NCBI GenBank assembly: GCA_031261265.1
Contig: JAISKI010000035.1
Location: 1-7,013 of the forward strand
DNA: 7,013 nt
Source: Candidatus Peribacteria bacterium
GTDB taxonomy: Bacteria; Patescibacteria; JAEDAM01; Absconditabacterales; Absconditicoccaceae
Reading direction: 5' to 3'
In this document: piece by piece, positions 5,525-7,013 of the stretch
Layout of the letters: the number at the start of each line of letters is the position of its first letter
How positions within the stretch are numbered: the stretch's first letter is position 1
Program-made: the position numbers and the translations under genes
The notes under the pieces: generated by a model
The model's database searches: none
The model's input: the letters and a program-made list of their open reading frames with translations, nothing else
Told to the model about the DNA's origin: nothing

Positions 5525-6511
5525 CTATCCCAACAACATAATCACTAAATCAATAAGTTTCTCTTTATCTCTGGGATTACTGGTAGCGATTAAAAGCGTC
5601 AGAACCGTCAGTCCTTCGGGTGTTATCTTATCTTTGAAAGGGACCTTGGCTTTTTGGAGAAACCAGATGAATGCAAATGCTCCAGCTCTCTTATTCCCAT
5701 CTACGAAAGGGTGGTCTTTCACGATAAAATAGAGAAGATGAGAAGCTTTACTTTCTATACTTGGATACGCATCTTCACCAAAAGCGGATTGAAACACATT
5801 TCCAAAAATTCCTTCAAATTCTCAAGCTTCCCTTTCCTGCACGAAAACATCTGTTGCTTCATCCCTTTGCAGTAAGTCTTGTTTGAGTTTCAAAAGGTCA
5901 GTATAGAGTTCTTTTGCTTGTACTTTCACTTTTCTCTGAGTCTGTCTGCCTGTGATGATTTTTCCTCTATCGAAAGCGTCAATACTAAACCAAGTCTGAC
6001 TAAAAAGTTTCACCAGTTCCAAGATGTCATCAGTCGGTAAAGCCTGATTTTGAGCCAGCTTTTTTACTTCTTCTACGGCTTGCATAAACTGCTCGTAGTG
6101 CTGTGCAAGATGATTTTTATTGATAGTAAATCCTTGGGTGATATGTTGTTTCAGGGTCTGAGTTGCCCATTGACGGAATTTAGTAGCAACCTTACTGTTC
6201 ACCCTATATCAAATAGAAATAATCATATCAAGATTATAAAATACGACCTGTTTTGTTTGGGTTTTTCAAGGCAAGAAGCCATGTGGAGTGGTTGTTGCAA
6301 AAAATGCAACAACCTGTTTTTGGCTTAATTCTCCGTCTTTGTAAATATTTTTGATATGCCTAGAAATCACCGATTTATCACGACCAAAAACGCCCGCAAT
6401 TTGGTCTAAACTCGCCCAAACGGTTTCGTGTTCAATGTCCCCTTTGAGCTCTATTGCCCCATTTGGTGCTTGATAAACGATGATATTAGAAGGAGTTTTT
6501 GGTGTAGGCAT
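5525..6511 (-). CDS. RhuM-family protein with C-terminal Fic/Doc domain, three UGA codons read as Gly
   Basis: A 328-residue fusion of the usual length for RhuM/Fic proteins. The N-terminus has a DNA-binding-like helix-turn-helix (WASLDQIAGVFGRDKSVISRH, 32-52). The RhuM core FYNLDMIISIGYRVNSK (91-107) follows; Gly101 in that invariant motif is UGA. The C-terminal Fic domain carries HPFVDGNKR (267-275). Lys at the eighth motif position, and no second Arg after it, resemble Doc, which phosphorylates EF-Tu, rather than AMPylating Fic enzymes; the target is unknown. UGA also encodes Gly82 and Gly230, so the standard code gives three fragments. RhuM is named for a Salmonella pathogenicity-island gene; many relatives lie in accessory regions. 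No partner antitoxin gene is adjacent, so the RhuM part may autoregulate. It has its own promoter and is flanked by a 26-bp direct repeat, one copy of which is the end of mutS. Confidence 0.9.
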
Positions 6512-6551
6512 TGATGGGAAGAAAAGAGATAAAAAATCTGATTACCTCTTC

Positions 6552-6579
6552 ATCATAAAAATTTTATACTTAATTTCAA
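6552..6579 (-). promoter_or_regulatory. Promoter of the RhuM-Fic gene
   Basis: On the minus strand TTGAAA (6574-6579) is followed after 16 bp by TATGAT (6552-6557), giving a leader of about 34 nt to the ATG at 6511. It lies inside the direct-repeat-bounded segment, so the gene could be expressed independently of mutS. The start codon follows a pyrimidine-rich stretch (TCTCTTTTCTTCCCATCA) with no Shine-Dalgarno. Confidence 0.6.
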
Positions 6580-6606
6580 GATGTTTTTGACGAAATTTGA
6601 CTATCC

Positions 6607-7013
6607 CTACAACTCCTCCTTCACCTTCGCTAAAAACTGCAATGCCTGCAAGGGGGTCATATTATCCACATCGGCTTGTGATAAAATTCTCTGCACTTTC
6701 TCATATTTCTCCTGCATTTCTGCAATATTCTCTGAAATCTGCCCATTATCTGATGAAATAATTTCAAATAAAGGAATATTCGGGATTGGTGAAGGATTGG
6801 TATTGTTCGGATGGGTTCAAGACCCGTCCCTACGCGATAGATTGGTTCCGCGTTCCTGTTCTAATCCATTCAATAACTCCCTCGCCTTTCCCAAAATCGC
6901 CTCAGGAATGCCCGCGATTTTCGCGACATCAATTCCATAGCTCTTGTTGGCTCAGCCTTTTACTATTTTTTTCATAAATACCACCTCGTGCTCGGTTTCA
7001 TAGACGGAAACAG
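6607..7013 (-). CDS. mutS: DNA mismatch repair ATPase MutS, C-terminal end (partial)
   Basis: MutS recognises mismatches and recruits MutL. Only the last 134 residues are here; the gene continues past the right edge. The visible part runs from the end of the ATPase domain: [17 protein letters not shown], then UGA (6952-6954), then [20 protein letters not shown]. The UGA sits at the second Gly of the conserved GGA-[DNS]-KSYG loop. The helix [12 protein letters not shown] follows, then a Gly/Asn/Pro-rich linker that contains a DNA palindrome and a second UGA (6817-6819). The C-terminal part starts at IPLFEII and ends with [17 protein letters not shown], the usual MutS ending. Bases 6626-6651, which encode part of that ending, recur at 5485-5510. 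The gene stops at UAG 95 nt before the RhuM-Fic start, with no terminator visible between. Confidence 0.95.
6626..6651. repeat. Direct repeat copy B (inside the mutS 3' end)
   Basis: The 26-bp sequence is identical to 5485-5510 and lies in the mutS reading frame, encoding LQALQFLA near the C-terminus. The match ends abruptly on both sides (C/A on the left, G/C on the right). The two copies are 1,141 bp apart, start to start, and enclose only the RhuM-Fic gene and its promoter. Confidence 0.9.
6809..6829. repeat. Palindromic element inside the MutS linker
   Basis: GGATGGGT (6809-6816) and ACCCGTCC (6822-6829) form an 8-bp stem with one G-T pair and a 5-nt TCAAG loop. It is more GC-rich than its surroundings. 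It encodes part of a low-complexity MutS linker, and its loop supplies a UGA codon read as Gly. It resembles dispersed REP-like palindromes that many genomes carry, mostly between genes; whether it is repeated elsewhere cannot be seen here. Confidence 0.5.

Noticed and set aside
4561..6511. A prophage remnant, because of the tail-collar domain
   Set aside because: No capsid, terminase, portal, integrase or lysis genes are near, and the protein has its own membrane anchor and promoter.
6581..6940. A 119-codon plus-strand open frame at the right end
   Set aside because: The minus strand here encodes the unmistakable MutS C-terminus; the plus frame is its shadow.
2488..7013. UGA read as tryptophan (code 4) or selenocysteine
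   Set aside because: The UGA sites align with conserved glycines (TsaE Walker A, MutS GGA-x-KSYG, RhuM ISIGYR), not Trp or redox sites. There is no sign of selenocysteine insertion elements, and UGG is used for Trp.
1..7013. CRISPR array, tRNA or rRNA genes
   Set aside because: No regularly spaced repeats and no tRNA- or rRNA-like sequences were seen. The only long direct repeat is the 26-bp pair around RhuM-Fic.

Overview
The window comes from a bacterium that reads UGA as glycine (genetic code 25), so it most likely belongs to Gracilibacteria (BD1-5/GN02) or Absconditabacteria (SR1), epibiotic lineages of the Candidate Phyla Radiation. Under the standard code five genes look shattered. With UGA read as Gly, each becomes one full-length family member, and several UGA codons fall on glycines that are nearly invariant: the third Walker A position of TsaE, the GGA-x-KSYG loop of MutS, and the IS[IV]GYR motif of a RhuM protein. 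I count about 15 in-frame UGA codons. The eight genes whose ends are visible stop only at UAA or UAG. The two ribosomal protein genes contain no UGA.

Layout from left to right: the start of a leftward gene with a signal-anchor N-terminus (1-74); a divergent control region (75-492) with two promoters, an 11-bp inverted repeat and a highly structured 5' leader; an S-layer-homology (SLH) envelope protein (493-1890) followed by a small unknown basic protein (1930-2343) and a strong terminator; tsaE (tRNA t6A synthesis); rpsO (S15) and rpsA (a four-domain S1), with a terminator shared with the convergent gene that follows. The minus strand then carries a membrane-anchored coiled-coil protein with a phage tail-collar tip (4561-5403), a RhuM-Fic/Doc fusion protein (5525-6511) and the 3' end of mutS (6607-7013).

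Three signals recur. First, the proposed promoters all have a 16-bp spacer between a TTGACA-like and a TATAAT-like box. Second, none of the seven start codons of the complete genes has a Shine-Dalgarno sequence; each follows a pyrimidine-rich or AT-rich stretch. Third, a 26-bp perfect direct repeat flanks the RhuM-Fic gene, and one copy is the coding 3' end of mutS, which suggests a small mobile or integrated cassette.

Functionally, the window mixes core translation and DNA repair genes (tsaE, rpsO, rpsA, mutS) with cell-surface genes (SLH protein, tail-collar protein, probably the left-edge protein) and one toxin-like accessory gene. The most unusual items are the SLH gene's structured leader, the direct-repeat-bounded RhuM-Fic cassette, and the anchored tail-collar protein, which could act in attachment to a host cell.
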